Assembly: GCA_015686845.1 (NCBI GenBank)
Contig: JADPRS010000001.1
Coordinates: 1-64,000 of the forward strand
DNA: 64,000 bases
DNA from: Lutibacter sp. B2
GTDB lineage: Bacteria > Bacillota > Clostridia > Peptostreptococcales > Thermotaleaceae
Reading direction: 5' to 3'
The notes below the pieces were generated by a model. That model was not told the origin of the DNA. It worked only from the letters and a program-made list of their open reading frames with translations, and ran no database searches. Every line of letters begins with the position of its first letter. Position 1 is the stretch's first letter. The position numbers and the translations under genes were made by a program. Below, one piece after another: positions 8,090 through 16,736 of this stretch.

Positions 8090-9472
8090 TTATTTGTTGA
8101 TTATCACAGTTTTGCTTTCTTTATGCCACTCAATATTGTAATTAAACCCTTCAAATACATATCTTAAAGGCATATAAGTTCTTCCATCTTTTACAAAAGC
8201 TTTTGTATCCATTTTTACTATTTCATCATTTATTTTAATATAGTCTTTATTTATGGGTATTTCAAGAGTTATATCATCTTTTTTAGCAATTACTATATTA
8301 TTCTTTTCATCAAAATAAACTTTTGCACCTATTATTTCAAACGGTTTTCTTACAGGAATCAATGTTCTGTTATTTTCATCTATAAAAGGCATTCCCATAT
8401 TTTCTTCTTTTTCAAATGTCAATTCATGCCCGTCAACAACACAATATATTTTGTTGTTAAACGCATCTAAAGACATCACATCTACTTCATCTATCGTATC
8501 GTTTATAGCTTTTAAAAGACTTAAATCATCCGTAGTATCCTCATTAATATCAAAAATCATAACACCTGATGCATTTTTAAGAGCAATTCTTGTTTTTTCT
8601 TTTATTGTATTTATTCCATTATAATAAGAATCTAGAGGATCTCCTTTTGCAAAATCTTGATAGGCATTTTCTCTGTTTTCTGCTATTAAATCTCTATATT
8701 GTTTCCAGCTAGGTCTTGCATAAAAAGGAACGCCTATTACTATTTTTTCTTTTGGTACTCCTCTATTTATCCAATAACTTATGGAAGTATTGGCAAACCA
8801 AAATGGACTGTGTTGCTTATCATTAGCATCATAAGCCATTACATTGATCCAGTCAAATTCTTTTAAACATTTACCAGTTACAGCTTTTGATACAGCCGGT
8901 CCTTCCGTTTCAGACCATGCACCATTAAGGGCTGCAGTTAAATATTTTCCTTTTTCTTTTAGCTCTTTACTTAATTCTACTATTAGTTTTTCATACTTTA
9001 GAGAGGATTTACCTAAATCTGGATATTCCCAATCAATCTCCACACCATCAAGATGGTATTGATCTACAAATTTTATTACATTTTCTATAAATTTTTTTCT
9101 AGTTTCATCTGATGCAGCCATTTTTTCAAATGCAGGATCAAGAGGAATATTTTGATAAGACCATCCTCCAACAGCTATTAAAACTTTAACATTATTTTTA
9201 TGGCTCTTTTTCACTAATTCTTTTAATTTTTCAGGTTTTTCAATTCCTATTAAAGTACCATCTTCAGCTGGAATTAAAAAAGCATATATTATGTGCGTCA
9301 ACTTATCGAACTGAACGTTTTTATCAATCGGATCTTTAAATATTTCAGAATAATATCCTACTACTTTAAAATCTTTATTGTTTTGAGCAAATATGTATCT
9401 TTGATCAAAAGGAAAAGCCATAATACAAGTAATTACTAGTATAAACGAAAGAATTTTTTTAACTCTAATCAT
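8090..9472 (-). CDS. Secreted GH18 glycosidase with a copper-amine-oxidase-like stalk domain
   Basis: A 460-residue protein with an N-terminal signal peptide (hydrophobic, about residues 7-29). A family 18 glycosidase domain follows: YAFL on an early strand, AVGGWS, and the catalytic LDGVEIDWEYP at about residues 141-151 with the acid Glu149. The first part of the usual DxxDxDxE reads D-x-x-E, a mild variation. From about 345 onward is a copper amine oxidase N-terminal-like module (NNRTLIPVRKPFE...RTYMPLRYVFEGF), common on clostridial surface proteins as a stalk and not implying copper. It probably cleaves N-acetylglucosamine polymers, as in spore-cortex or cell-wall YaaH/YdhD-type enzymes. 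Monocistronic. Confidence 0.88.
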   Translation of the reverse strand: MIRVKKILSFILVITCIMAFPFDQRYIFAQNNKDFKVVGYYSEIFKDPIDKNVQFDKLTHIIYAFLIPAEDGTLIGIEKPEKLKELVKKSHKNNVKVLIAVGGWSYQNIPLDPAFEKMAASDETRKKFIENVIKFVDQYHLDGVEIDWEYPDLGKSSLKYEKLIVELSKELKEKGKYLTAALNGAWSETEGPAVSKAVTGKCLKEFDWINVMAYDANDKQHSPFWFANTSISYWINRGVPKEKIVIGVPFYARPSWKQYRDLIAENRENAYQDFAKGDPLDSYYNGINTIKEKTRIALKNASGVMIFDINEDTTDDLSLLKAINDTIDEVDVMSLDAFNNKIYCVVDGHELTFEKEENMGMPFIDENNRTLIPVRKPFEIIGAKVYFDEKNNIVIAKKDDITLEIPINKDYIKINDEIVKMDTKAFVKDGRTYMPLRYVFEGFNYNIEWHKESKTVIINK

Positions 9473-9549
9473 TTATATCCCCCCTCTTATTTTTGATTAA
9501 TACAACAAACATATTATCACAAAATATAGTAAATGTCTTGTTATAGCTT

Positions 9550-10533
9550 CTATGCTAATTTTTCTTTAGATAAAACCTTTACATCACTCCAACGTCCACA
9601 TTTATCTCCCCATCTAGCCACTAGTTCGTCATCTCTATAGAACTCCACCACTTCACACATATTCGGACAATTTTCACATTCAAAGCTTTTTACACTAAAG
9701 TCACTAGCTGCAACATCCAATCCTAAAAAATTAGTTTTACCGGTTTTACTTACTTCATCCTTTGCTAGTAAACACGCTCCTATTGCGCCCATAACATCTG
9801 CATATTTAGGCACAATAATTTCTTGTTCCAATATTTTTTCAAACGCCCTTTTAATACCTTCATTTGCAGAAACTCCTCCTTGAAAAATAATAGGCGCTCT
9901 TATATCTTTTCCTTTTCCTAAATTATTAAGATAGTTCCTTACAAGTGCCTCGCATAATCCATTGATAATGTCTTCTTCATTATGCCCTAGCTGTTGCTTA
10001 TGGATCATATCAGACTCAGCAAAAACAGCACACCTACCCGCTATCCTAACAGGCGCTTTTGATTTTAGTGCAAGGGATCCAAATTCTTGTATTGGAATAT
10101 TTAATCTTTCAGCCTGTCTATCTAAAAATGATCCTGTTCCTGCTGCACAAACAGTGTTCATTGCAAAATCATGTATAATACCATTTCTTAATAAAATGAT
10201 TTTAGAATCTTGTCCTCCTATCTCTATAATCGTATTTACATCAGGTACACATTTTAAAGCAGCAATACCATGAGCTGTTATTTCATTTTTAACAACATCT
10301 GCCCCTAACATTACTGATGCTAACTGCCTTCCACTCCCAGTAGTACCCAATCCTAAAATTTCAACATCTTTGTCTAATCTACTTTCAATTTCCTTCAGTC
10401 CATCTTTAACTGCTTGTATAGGTTTCCCTTGTGTTCTTATATATAGTGTATCTACTATGTTCTCGTCAGAATCCATCACTACAACATTTGTACTTACAGA
10501 TCCTACATCAACTCCGAGATAACATTTTTTCAT
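9550..10533 (-). CDS. Acyl-CoA dehydratase-type activase (BadF/HgdC family ATPase)
   Basis: A 327-residue protein of the ASKHA fold: GVDVGSVSTN at residues 7-16 (phosphate loop 1), EIGGQDSK, and NTVCAAGTGSF, whose cysteine together with AGRCAVF corresponds to the [4Fe-4S]-bridging cysteines of the HgdC/DCCP-R dimer. The extended C-terminus carries more cysteines (ENCPNMC...DKCGRW), possibly a further metal site. This family couples ATP hydrolysis to low-potential electron injection into a dehydratase or double-cubane partner. The gene overlaps the upstream one by 26 nt, so the three genes here are translationally coupled. Confidence 0.88.
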   Translation of the reverse strand: MKKCYLGVDVGSVSTNVVVMDSDENIVDTLYIRTQGKPIQAVKDGLKEIESRLDKDVEILGLGTTGSGRQLASVMLGADVVKNEITAHGIAALKCVPDVNTIIEIGGQDSKIILLRNGIIHDFAMNTVCAAGTGSFLDRQAERLNIPIQEFGSLALKSKAPVRIAGRCAVFAESDMIHKQQLGHNEEDIINGLCEALVRNYLNNLGKGKDIRAPIIFQGGVSANEGIKRAFEKILEQEIIVPKYADVMGAIGACLLAKDEVSKTGKTNFLGLDVAASDFSVKSFECENCPNMCEVVEFYRDDELVARWGDKCGRWSDVKVLSKEKLA

Positions 10534-11623
10534 TGAATATACTCTCCCTTCTTCTTTTAAGCAAATCTACAAAAGCCTCTATCCTAGTTAAATAACCAGC
10601 CTCACCTGTCATTTCGTCTAATACTAATTTAAGAATTGGTATATTTTTTTCTTTTTCTACAGTAAATAATATACTTTGTGCTACAATTTCAGGCATACAT
10701 GTGAGTGGTAATAGATGAATAACACCATCAAAATTTTTTTCACTATATAAAACCGTATTTCCTATAGTATTTCTAGCATGTCCTCCAACCTCCGTATCTA
10801 AATAAGGACTTGCTGCTCTATGTACTTCTTTTTTACTTGAATGTATAAAAGGAACAAAATCTATTTGTTCATTTATAAATTCACTTGAAGTTACAGATCG
10901 ATGAACTTCAACACCCATATCCCCTAATTTTTTTATTAGCTCCAAGTTAATAAAAGGTTCTACAACAGTATATATTTCTCCAACAATTCCTATTTTTAAA
11001 ACATCTTTATTATTGTCTATTTCAATTTTCTTCAATTTTTCTTTATTTTGTTTAATTATGTTCAATGTTTCCTTATATCCTTTTACATTTTTTATTTCTC
11101 CTTCAAACTTAGTATATAATTTATCTACTTCTCCCTTAATGATTTGCCTAGGTCTTATTTTATTGACAAGATCTTCAAATTCATCAACTTGATTTAATAA
11201 TTTTATTCCTTTTATAAAGATCGTTAAAAATTTCAAATAATTATTTTCTCCTGATACCATCTTTAATTTTTTTAAAAAATTTTTTATTTGTTGAATGCTT
11301 TCAAAAGGCTCTACACAAATCATCTGTATATCATATCCTAAATCCTTTAATATATCCTTTTGAAGCGTATTATAAAATCCAATTCTACAAACATCACATC
11401 CTCCCCACATAAATAATGTATCTGCACCATTCTCAATACTTTCTATATAATTTCCTACAGTAATTTTAAAAGGCATACACATAAGCTCTGGCGAATATCG
11501 TGTACCAAGTTCAAGGGTACGCTTATTACATTTTGGAGGAGGTATAACCCCTACTCCCAATTCTTCAAATATAGCTTTCAATGCAATATATAGATTACCC
11601 ATGTGCGGAAATGTTATTTTCAC
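10508..11623 (-). CDS. Activase-associated iron-sulfur-type protein (COG3581-like)
   Basis: A 371-residue protein with a GTG start after GGAGGG at 6-nt spacing. Conserved cysteines lie in CMPFKITVGNY, GGCDVCRIGFY and LTCMPEIVAQ, the pattern of the DUF2229/HgdB-like family found next to or fused with BadF-type activases. The gene overlaps both the activase gene (26 nt) and the upstream COG3580-like gene (29 nt). In many anaerobes the three domains occur as one protein of about 1,400 residues; here they are split. It is likely a cytoplasmic redox protein receiving electrons from the activase. The substrate is unknown. Confidence 0.75.
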   Translation of the reverse strand: MKITFPHMGNLYIALKAIFEELGVGVIPPPKCNKRTLELGTRYSPELMCMPFKITVGNYIESIENGADTLFMWGGCDVCRIGFYNTLQKDILKDLGYDIQMICVEPFESIQQIKNFLKKLKMVSGENNYLKFLTIFIKGIKLLNQVDEFEDLVNKIRPRQIIKGEVDKLYTKFEGEIKNVKGYKETLNIIKQNKEKLKKIEIDNNKDVLKIGIVGEIYTVVEPFINLELIKKLGDMGVEVHRSVTSSEFINEQIDFVPFIHSSKKEVHRAASPYLDTEVGGHARNTIGNTVLYSEKNFDGVIHLLPLTCMPEIVAQSILFTVEKEKNIPILKLVLDEMTGEAGYLTRIEAFVDLLKRRRESIFNEKMLSRS

Positions 11624-12554
11624 TTATATCCCTCCATTTAACCATATCAATAAATGCTTCTATTCTAGTATTGATTCCAGCTTCTCCACTATGTTCATCT
11701 AGTGTTACAAGCATAAACGGAATATCACTTTTTCTTCTGATAAGTTTTTCAACAATATCAGCTACAACAGAATCAACTCCACAACCAAATGTTGAAACAT
11801 AAATAATCCCATCAATATTTTTTTTATCGATTAAATATAACGCTGTTCCAACAAGTTTTCTAGCAAAAGTCCAGTATAGCCTTCCGTCAAATTTTTTCGC
11901 ATAGTCGAAAATATACTGATCCTCTATCATTTCTGGCGTTAATACATATGCGCCCATTGATTTAATCTTATCTATAGAATCCATATTGATATATGGATCA
12001 TATAAATTATATGGATGGCCCATAATCATAATTTTTTTGTTATTTAACATATTAACTTCAGAAAAAGGATTTTCTTTTATAATTCTTTTACTGTTTTTAA
12101 ATTTTAAATAAGCTTTATCATAAGCAGACATAATTTGTTTATAATCATTCGAAAAATATTTCCCTATTTCATAGATAGTATTTTTCAAGCTATTTTTTGA
12201 CTTTACAAAATTAATTTCTGTATCAATAATTGTAGGTAAATCATTTATTGAATTCTTAATCATTTCAGGAAGACCACAAAACTTAGGACAAATATGCTCA
12301 TTCTTAAATATACTGTTTATCCTGGGAATAAAAAGATAATCGACTTTATCCTTTATATTAAGTACATGCCCATGAAATAGTTTCACAGGAATGCAAGCTT
12401 CATCTACTGTATTTTTTATTCCCTCACCAATAATGTTTTTATTTGTTTTTTCTGATATTATCACCTGCGCACCTAATTCTTCAAAAAACGATATCCATAA
12501 CAGATGATATTCATGAAAAAGAAGTGCTCTTGGAATTCCAACCTTAACTGTCAT
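11595..12554 (-). CDS. Activase-associated iron-sulfur-type protein (COG3580-like)
   Basis: A 319-residue protein, first gene of the cluster, with GGAGG before the ATG. It begins VGIPRALLFHEY, typical of the DUF2229 family, and has cysteines in EACIPVKLFHGH, CPKFCGLPEM and STFGCGVDS that could ligate an iron-sulfur cluster. It resembles one half of the dehydratase-like pair encoded downstream. The reaction is unknown. Reading it as a subunit of a true 2-hydroxyacyl-CoA dehydratase is less likely, because no CoA-transferase or acyl-CoA dehydrogenase gene is nearby. Confidence 0.75.
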   Translation of the reverse strand: MTVKVGIPRALLFHEYHLLWISFFEELGAQVIISEKTNKNIIGEGIKNTVDEACIPVKLFHGHVLNIKDKVDYLFIPRINSIFKNEHICPKFCGLPEMIKNSINDLPTIIDTEINFVKSKNSLKNTIYEIGKYFSNDYKQIMSAYDKAYLKFKNSKRIIKENPFSEVNMLNNKKIMIMGHPYNLYDPYINMDSIDKIKSMGAYVLTPEMIEDQYIFDYAKKFDGRLYWTFARKLVGTALYLIDKKNIDGIIYVSTFGCGVDSVVADIVEKLIRRKSDIPFMLVTLDEHSGEAGINTRIEAFIDMVKWRDISENNISAHG

Positions 12555-12625
12555 ATCGTACCTCCCATTCTTTATTCATTTCACATTATTAACTAATTTA
12601 TGGAATAATATACAAACGAATAAAA

Positions 12626-12661
12626 AAATGGTACATTTTAGATTTCTAAAATGTACCATTT
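12626..12661. terminator. Strong terminator after pdp
   Basis: A perfect 17-bp stem, AAATGGTACATTTTAGA with its complement, around a 2-nt loop, flanked by seven A's on the plus strand (a U-run for pdp on the minus strand). Confidence 0.85.
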
Positions 12662-12682
12662 CTTTATTCAACCGCTTATTAT

Positions 12683-14008
12683 TTAATATTTTATTATTTC
12701 ATCTTTTGTTACGATTCCTTTAATCAATTTACTAGCAATGATCTTTTCTTCTACAATATCATATGCACTTAATAACATTTCCTCAGATACCTTTTTCTTA
12801 TCCATGTCATTTGCATATATCGTAGCAATAGCTTCATCTACTTTTACAAAATCACCTATTTTTTTGTAAAGAACAATTCCTACGGATAAATCTATTACAC
12901 TTTCTTTCGTTTCTCTTCCTGCGCCTACAACTAATGCAGCTTTTCCTACATCATCTGCTTTTATCCCTTTTACATATCCTGATTTTTTAGATTTAACAAC
13001 CTCAACAATACTTGGCGTTTTAAATAACTCCGGATGATCTATGTACGATGAATCTCCGCCTTGTGCTTCTATAAATTCTTTAAACTTTTCAAGACCCTTT
13101 CCAGAAGCTATGATTTCTTCTAATATTTTTCTAGCTTCATCAGCATTCTCAGCTTTACCACCTAGAACTAACATATGAGCGCCTAAAGCTAGACATAATT
13201 CAGTTAAATCTTCTGGGCCTTTTCCTTTTAAAGTTTCTATTGCTTCTTTTACTTCTAAAGCATTTCCAACTGCATATCCCAATGGTTGATCCATATCCGT
13301 TATAACAGCAACCGTATTTCGTCCTACATGAGTACCAATATCAACCATCTCTTTTGCTAACTCAAAAGAACTTTCCTCTTCTTTCATAAATGCGCCACTA
13401 CCCGTTTTAACATCTAATACAATGGCATCTGCTCCTGATGCTATTTTTTTGCTCATAATACTACCCGCAATCAAAGACATATTATCCACAGTTGCTGTAA
13501 CATCTCTCAGTGCATATAATTTTTTATCTGCTGGCGCTAGATTTGCAGTTTGTCCTACTACAGCAATCTTCTTTGTATTCACATTCTCTATAAACTTTTC
13601 AATTGGCATTTCAACTGAAAATCCTGGAAAAGACTCTAATTTATCTATCGTTCCTCCGGTATGTCCAAGTCCTCGTCCTGACATTTTTGCTACAGGTACC
13701 CCTGCTGCTGCTACCATTGGTCCTAAGATTAAAGTAGTAGTATCTCCTACTCCTCCAGTACTATGCTTATCTACTTTAATTCCTTCAATCTCTGATAAAT
13801 CAATCACTTCTCCACTATTTACCATAGACATGGTTAAATCTGCCGTTTCTCTTTTATTCATTTTTTGAAAATATATAGCCATCATAAATGCTGATACTTG
13901 ATAATCAGGTATATTCCCTTTTGTATAACCATCTATAAAATAATTAATTTCTTCAGTAGTAAGTTCGCCACCATTTCTTTTTTTCATTATTAAATCGTAC
14001 ATTCTCAT
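12683..14008 (-). CDS. pdp: Pyrimidine-nucleoside phosphorylase
   Basis: A 441-residue member of the thymidine/pyrimidine-nucleoside phosphorylase family. The signature [17 protein letters not shown] lies near residue 110, and KHSTGGVGD (phosphate binding) precedes it. The length and the Firmicute-type sequence fit Pdp, which accepts uridine, thymidine and deoxyuridine, releasing base and (deoxy)ribose-1-phosphate in the cytoplasm. The gene lies 25 nt after deoC. The pair salvages deoxyribose carbon, probably fed by the BmpA/NupOPQ transporter elsewhere in this window. Confidence 0.95.
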   Translation of the reverse strand: MRMYDLIMKKRNGGELTTEEINYFIDGYTKGNIPDYQVSAFMMAIYFQKMNKRETADLTMSMVNSGEVIDLSEIEGIKVDKHSTGGVGDTTTLILGPMVAAAGVPVAKMSGRGLGHTGGTIDKLESFPGFSVEMPIEKFIENVNTKKIAVVGQTANLAPADKKLYALRDVTATVDNMSLIAGSIMSKKIASGADAIVLDVKTGSGAFMKEEESSFELAKEMVDIGTHVGRNTVAVITDMDQPLGYAVGNALEVKEAIETLKGKGPEDLTELCLALGAHMLVLGGKAENADEARKILEEIIASGKGLEKFKEFIEAQGGDSSYIDHPELFKTPSIVEVVKSKKSGYVKGIKADDVGKAALVVGAGRETKESVIDLSVGIVLYKKIGDFVKVDEAIATIYANDMDKKKVSEEMLLSAYDIVEEKIIASKLIKGIVTKDEIIKY

Positions 14009-14033
14009 AACCGCTCACCTACCTTGTAAAATT

Positions 14034-14702
14034 TTAATATCCTGTATTTTCAGATTTACTACCTTCTACTATAGCAATAGATGCACTAGCACCAATTCTA
14101 CTTGCACCTACTTCTATAACCGCTTCTACATCTTCTTTCGTTCTCATTCCTCCAGAAGCCTTAACACCCATATTTTCTCCTACAGTTTCTCTCATTAGTT
14201 TAATATCTTCTACTGTTGCTCCACCTGTGCTAAACCCTGTTGAAGTTTTTACAAAATGTGCTCCAGCTTCTTTAGATAATTCACAAGCTTTTACAATTTC
14301 TTCTTTCGTCAATAAACAATTTTCAAGTATAACCTTTACGACTACATTTTCTCCTGCAGCAACAACAACTGCTTTAATATCATTTAACACATATTCATAA
14401 TTTTTATCCTTTAGAGCACCCACATTAATTACCATATCTATTTCATTAGATCCCAGTTCAACTGCTCTTTTCGTTTCAAAAGCTTTTGCCTCTATCTCCA
14501 TAGCGCCTAAAGGAAATCCTACTACTGTAGTTATATCTACATCTGAATCCTTTAATTGCTCGGCTACAAATTTAGTGTAACAGCTATTTACACATACTGA
14601 AGCAAATTTATATTTTTTTGCCTCATCACATATTTTTTTTACCTGTGCTTTAGTAGTATCTGCTTTAAGTACTGTATGATCAATCATTGATGCAATATTC
14701 AT
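14034..14702 (-). CDS. deoC: Deoxyribose-phosphate aldolase
   Basis: A 222-residue class I aldolase splitting 2-deoxyribose-5-phosphate into acetaldehyde and glyceraldehyde-3-phosphate. The Schiff-base lysine is in FVKTSTGF and the proton-relay lysine in GVKASGG. I start at the ATG at 14702, preceded by GGAGGGG at 6-nt spacing; an ATG 15 nt upstream overlaps that ribosome binding site. First gene of deoC-pdp. A phosphopentomutase (deoB) is needed to link the two steps and is not in this window. Expression is probably governed by the leader described at 14787-14958. Confidence 0.96.
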   Translation of the reverse strand: MNIASMIDHTVLKADTTKAQVKKICDEAKKYKFASVCVNSCYTKFVAEQLKDSDVDITTVVGFPLGAMEIEAKAFETKRAVELGSNEIDMVINVGALKDKNYEYVLNDIKAVVVAAGENVVVKVILENCLLTKEEIVKACELSKEAGAHFVKTSTGFSTGGATVEDIKLMRETVGENMGVKASGGMRTKEDVEAVIEVGASRIGASASIAIVEGSKSENTGY

Positions 14703-14786
14703 AATATACCCCTCCATAGTTTTAATACTTTATTTTGTATCTTACCCTTTATTCTATAAATCATAAATGTTTATATGTATTAAATA

Positions 14787-14847
14787 AAAAAAACACCCCT
14801 TAGATAAATTATCTAAGGGACGAAATATTTTTCGTGTCATCACCCTT
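14787..14847 (-). promoter_or_regulatory. Attenuator leader of deoC-pdp with mutually exclusive stems
   Basis: On the minus strand the segment CCCTT can pair upstream with AAGGG (14843-14847), forming an antiterminator-like stem with a 7-nt bulge TGATGAC and an upper helix ACGAAA/TTTCGT. Or it can pair downstream in CCCTTAGAT/ATCTAAGGG (14797-14819), which is followed by GTGTTTTTTTT, a textbook terminator. The arrangement resembles a T-box antiterminator, but the bulge lacks the tRNA-pairing TGGN and no obvious stem I precedes it. The ligand, if any, is unknown. Confidence 0.6.
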
Positions 14848-14929
14848 TTGTGTATAATAAGTCCACACTAAGATTTTAACAAAAATTAACTACAAAACTA
14901 TCAAAAATTTTCAATATTAACTTTATTTT

Positions 14930-14958
14930 AGTATATAAATATCTTGAATATTTGTCAA
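14930..14958 (-). promoter_or_regulatory. Sigma-A promoter of deoC-pdp
   Basis: On the minus strand TTGACA (14953-14958), a 17-bp spacer, TATACT (14930-14935). It gives a leader of about 220 nt to deoC. The remainder of 14959-15174 is AT-rich and shows no gene I can support. Confidence 0.8.
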
Positions 14959-15186
14959 TATGAATATTCGTATTTTGAATATTTTTCTATTTGAAGATAC
15001 TCTTCAAGAGATGTTAGAAATGGAACTTGATAATGATTTAATAACTTAAGTCTTGACATAACAACAATATTAATATTTTTCGAAAAATTGGATAAAATGA
15101 GTAAATGTTAAATATATGATCAATATGGTTCAATATAAACCAAAAACTAAATTTGAATAGGGGGATATAGATGAAGGAGGTACTTT

Positions 15187-15711
15187 ATGAGAGTTTTTAT
15201 AGCCATTGAATTTGAAGAAAAAATAAAAAATTATTTATCTAATCAACAGCAAATTATAAAAGAAAACAGCATAAAAGGTAATTTTACTAGAAAAGAAAAT
15301 TTTCATCTTACTTTACAGTTTATAGGAGAAGTAAAAAGAGAAGAGATTCATATTTTAAAAGAAGTTATAGATAAAGCTCGTAGTAATACCAACGGCTTTC
15401 AGCTTTTTTTAAAAAACATTGGGAGATTTGAAAGAGGAAAAAAATCTATTGTTTGGGTAGGAATTACGAAAAATGATGAATTAGAAGAGCTTTATTATGA
15501 TTTAGAAAATCTATTAGAAGCACAAGGTTATCCTAAGGAAGATAGACCCTTTAAACCACATATTACATTGGGAAGACAAGTTATTTTTAAAGAAGGTTTT
15601 GAGGAAATACAAAAAAAATCATCTATAGAGCCTGAAAGGATTATAGTGAATAAGATTAGTCTTATGGAGAGTACGAGAATAGATGGAAAGCTAAAATATA
15701 TTCCTTTATAA
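15187..15711 (+). CDS. thpR: RNA 2',3'-cyclic phosphodiesterase (2H family)
   Basis: A 174-residue protein with the paired HxT motifs of the 2H phosphoesterase superfamily, FHLTLQF near residue 42 and PHITLGR near residue 127, which form the catalytic site. AGGAGG lies 7 nt before the ATG. The family (formerly LigT) hydrolyses 2',3'-cyclic phosphates on RNA, possibly in tRNA or RNA repair. It stands alone, divergent from deoC. Confidence 0.93.
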   Translation: MRVFIAIEFEEKIKNYLSNQQQIIKENSIKGNFTRKENFHLTLQFIGEVKREEIHILKEVIDKARSNTNGFQLFLKNIGRFERGKKSIVWVGITKNDELEELYYDLENLLEAQGYPKEDRPFKPHITLGRQVIFKEGFEEIQKKSSIEPERIIVNKISLMESTRIDGKLKYIPL

Positions 15712-15712
15712 C

Positions 15713-15814
15713 TTAACTTGTATTATTTTCATTTATATCACATGCACATGAATGCTCATATTTCATAAAAAAGTATATACCTATGGAAGATATTATTAAT
15801 AGGATAATCATCAT
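15713..15814 (-). CDS. Possible 33-residue membrane peptide
   Basis: A short frame beginning ATGATG, with an N-terminal hydrophobic helix of about 16 residues and then a short tail containing CAC. AAAGGAATG lies upstream at a loose spacing. It ends 2 nt from the thpR stop on the other strand. No homologue is recognised; it could be chance. Confidence 0.3.
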   Translation of the reverse strand: MMIILLIISSIGIYFFMKYEHSCACDINENNTS

Positions 15815-15838
15815 GGTTTCTTCTCATTCCTTTCTAAT

Positions 15839-15904
15839 TCAGAACCACAATAAAGACATAACTCCTACTAACATAATGTACAGTGTTCTGAGTATCAGAA
15901 TCAT
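15839..15904 (-). CDS. Possible 21-residue hydrophobic peptide
   Basis: A very short frame (begins MILILRTLY, ends SLLWF) with an excellent ribosome binding site, AAAGGAGA, 7 nt before the ATG. A CxxCG-containing stretch in another frame follows immediately, so a frameshifted small protein is also possible. The rest of 15905-16010 shows only a small dyad, TTCTGAgtaTCAGAA near 15887, and no other gene. Confidence 0.3.
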   Translation of the reverse strand: MILILRTLYIMLVGVMSLLWF

Positions 15905-16024
15905 ATAAAAGTCTCCTTTCATGCTGGAATCACAAATGTAATTTTCATGCCAGAAAAATATATTTGTATTTTCTTAACAATTTACGAAAATAATAATTGT
16001 AGATCTTCTGAAAGGATGTTTTAC

Positions 16025-16723
16025 ATGGACTTACATACTGTTTTTTTTAAAGGCGAAGAATTAAGTATCTTAGGTTTATTTATTAGATCTTCGATTTTAT
16101 ATTTCATGCTGTTTGGATCTGGTAAATTGATGGGTTTTAGACAACCTGGTATTATCACCCCCTATAATTTTTTAATGGCTGCTGGGATTAGTCACATTGC
16201 TGCCGCTCGTATGGTCAATCCTCAATCCAGATTAGTGGATGCCATGGTTATCATTATCATATATACTTTCATTCATTTGTTGATTTCATATTTATATCTT
16301 AAGTTTCCTTTTATTATTTCTCAAGAATCTAGAATTCTCGTTAAAAAGGGAAAAATAATAAAAGAAAATCTCAAAAAATCAAGATTAACAATAGACAACC
16401 TTTTTTCTATCTTAAGACAAAAAGATGCCTTTAACCTAGCTAATGTTGATTATGTAATTGCTGAATCCGTTGGAGATTTTAGTGTAGGTATAAATACAAA
16501 TCACCTATCTATAGCTAAAATAAATATGGGCATAAATGAGCCTTTGAGTAAGCTCTCTGAAATTCTTATATACGAAGGAAAAGTGGATAAAAATGTATTA
16601 CATAAAAACAACTTACATCTTGATTGGGTCTATCAGCAATTATCAAAATACAATATATCGGATATAAAAGACGTTTATGTAGCTATCATAACACCCGATG
16701 GTACTCTATATATGAATAAATAG
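16025..16723 (+). CDS. DUF421 (YetF-like) membrane protein
   Basis: 232 residues from the ATG at 16025, which has AAAGGATG at proper spacing; an in-frame start farther upstream has none. Three N-terminal transmembrane helices precede the soluble DUF421 domain (ILVKKGKIIKENLKKSRLTIDNL...LRQKDAFNLANVDYVIAE). Family members occur in spore-formers and have been linked to spore-membrane properties and resistance; the molecular role is open. It forms an operon with a paralogue 13 nt downstream. Confidence 0.85.
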   Translation: MDLHTVFFKGEELSILGLFIRSSILYFMLFGSGKLMGFRQPGIITPYNFLMAAGISHIAAARMVNPQSRLVDAMVIIIIYTFIHLLISYLYLKFPFIISQESRILVKKGKIIKENLKKSRLTIDNLFSILRQKDAFNLANVDYVIAESVGDFSVGINTNHLSIAKINMGINEPLSKLSEILIYEGKVDKNVLHKNNLHLDWVYQQLSKYNISDIKDVYVAIITPDGTLYMNK

Positions 16724-16736
16724 GAGGCTAATTATT

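Noticed and set aside
14787-14847. Calling the deoC leader a true T-box riboswitch
   Set aside because: The bulge lacks the TGGN needed to pair with the tRNA acceptor end, and no stem I with a specifier loop is visible.
14960-15049. 29-codon plus-strand frame ending in LQEMLEMELDNDLIT
   Set aside because: It has no ribosome binding site and overlaps the minus-strand deoC promoter; a chance frame or old debris cannot be told apart.
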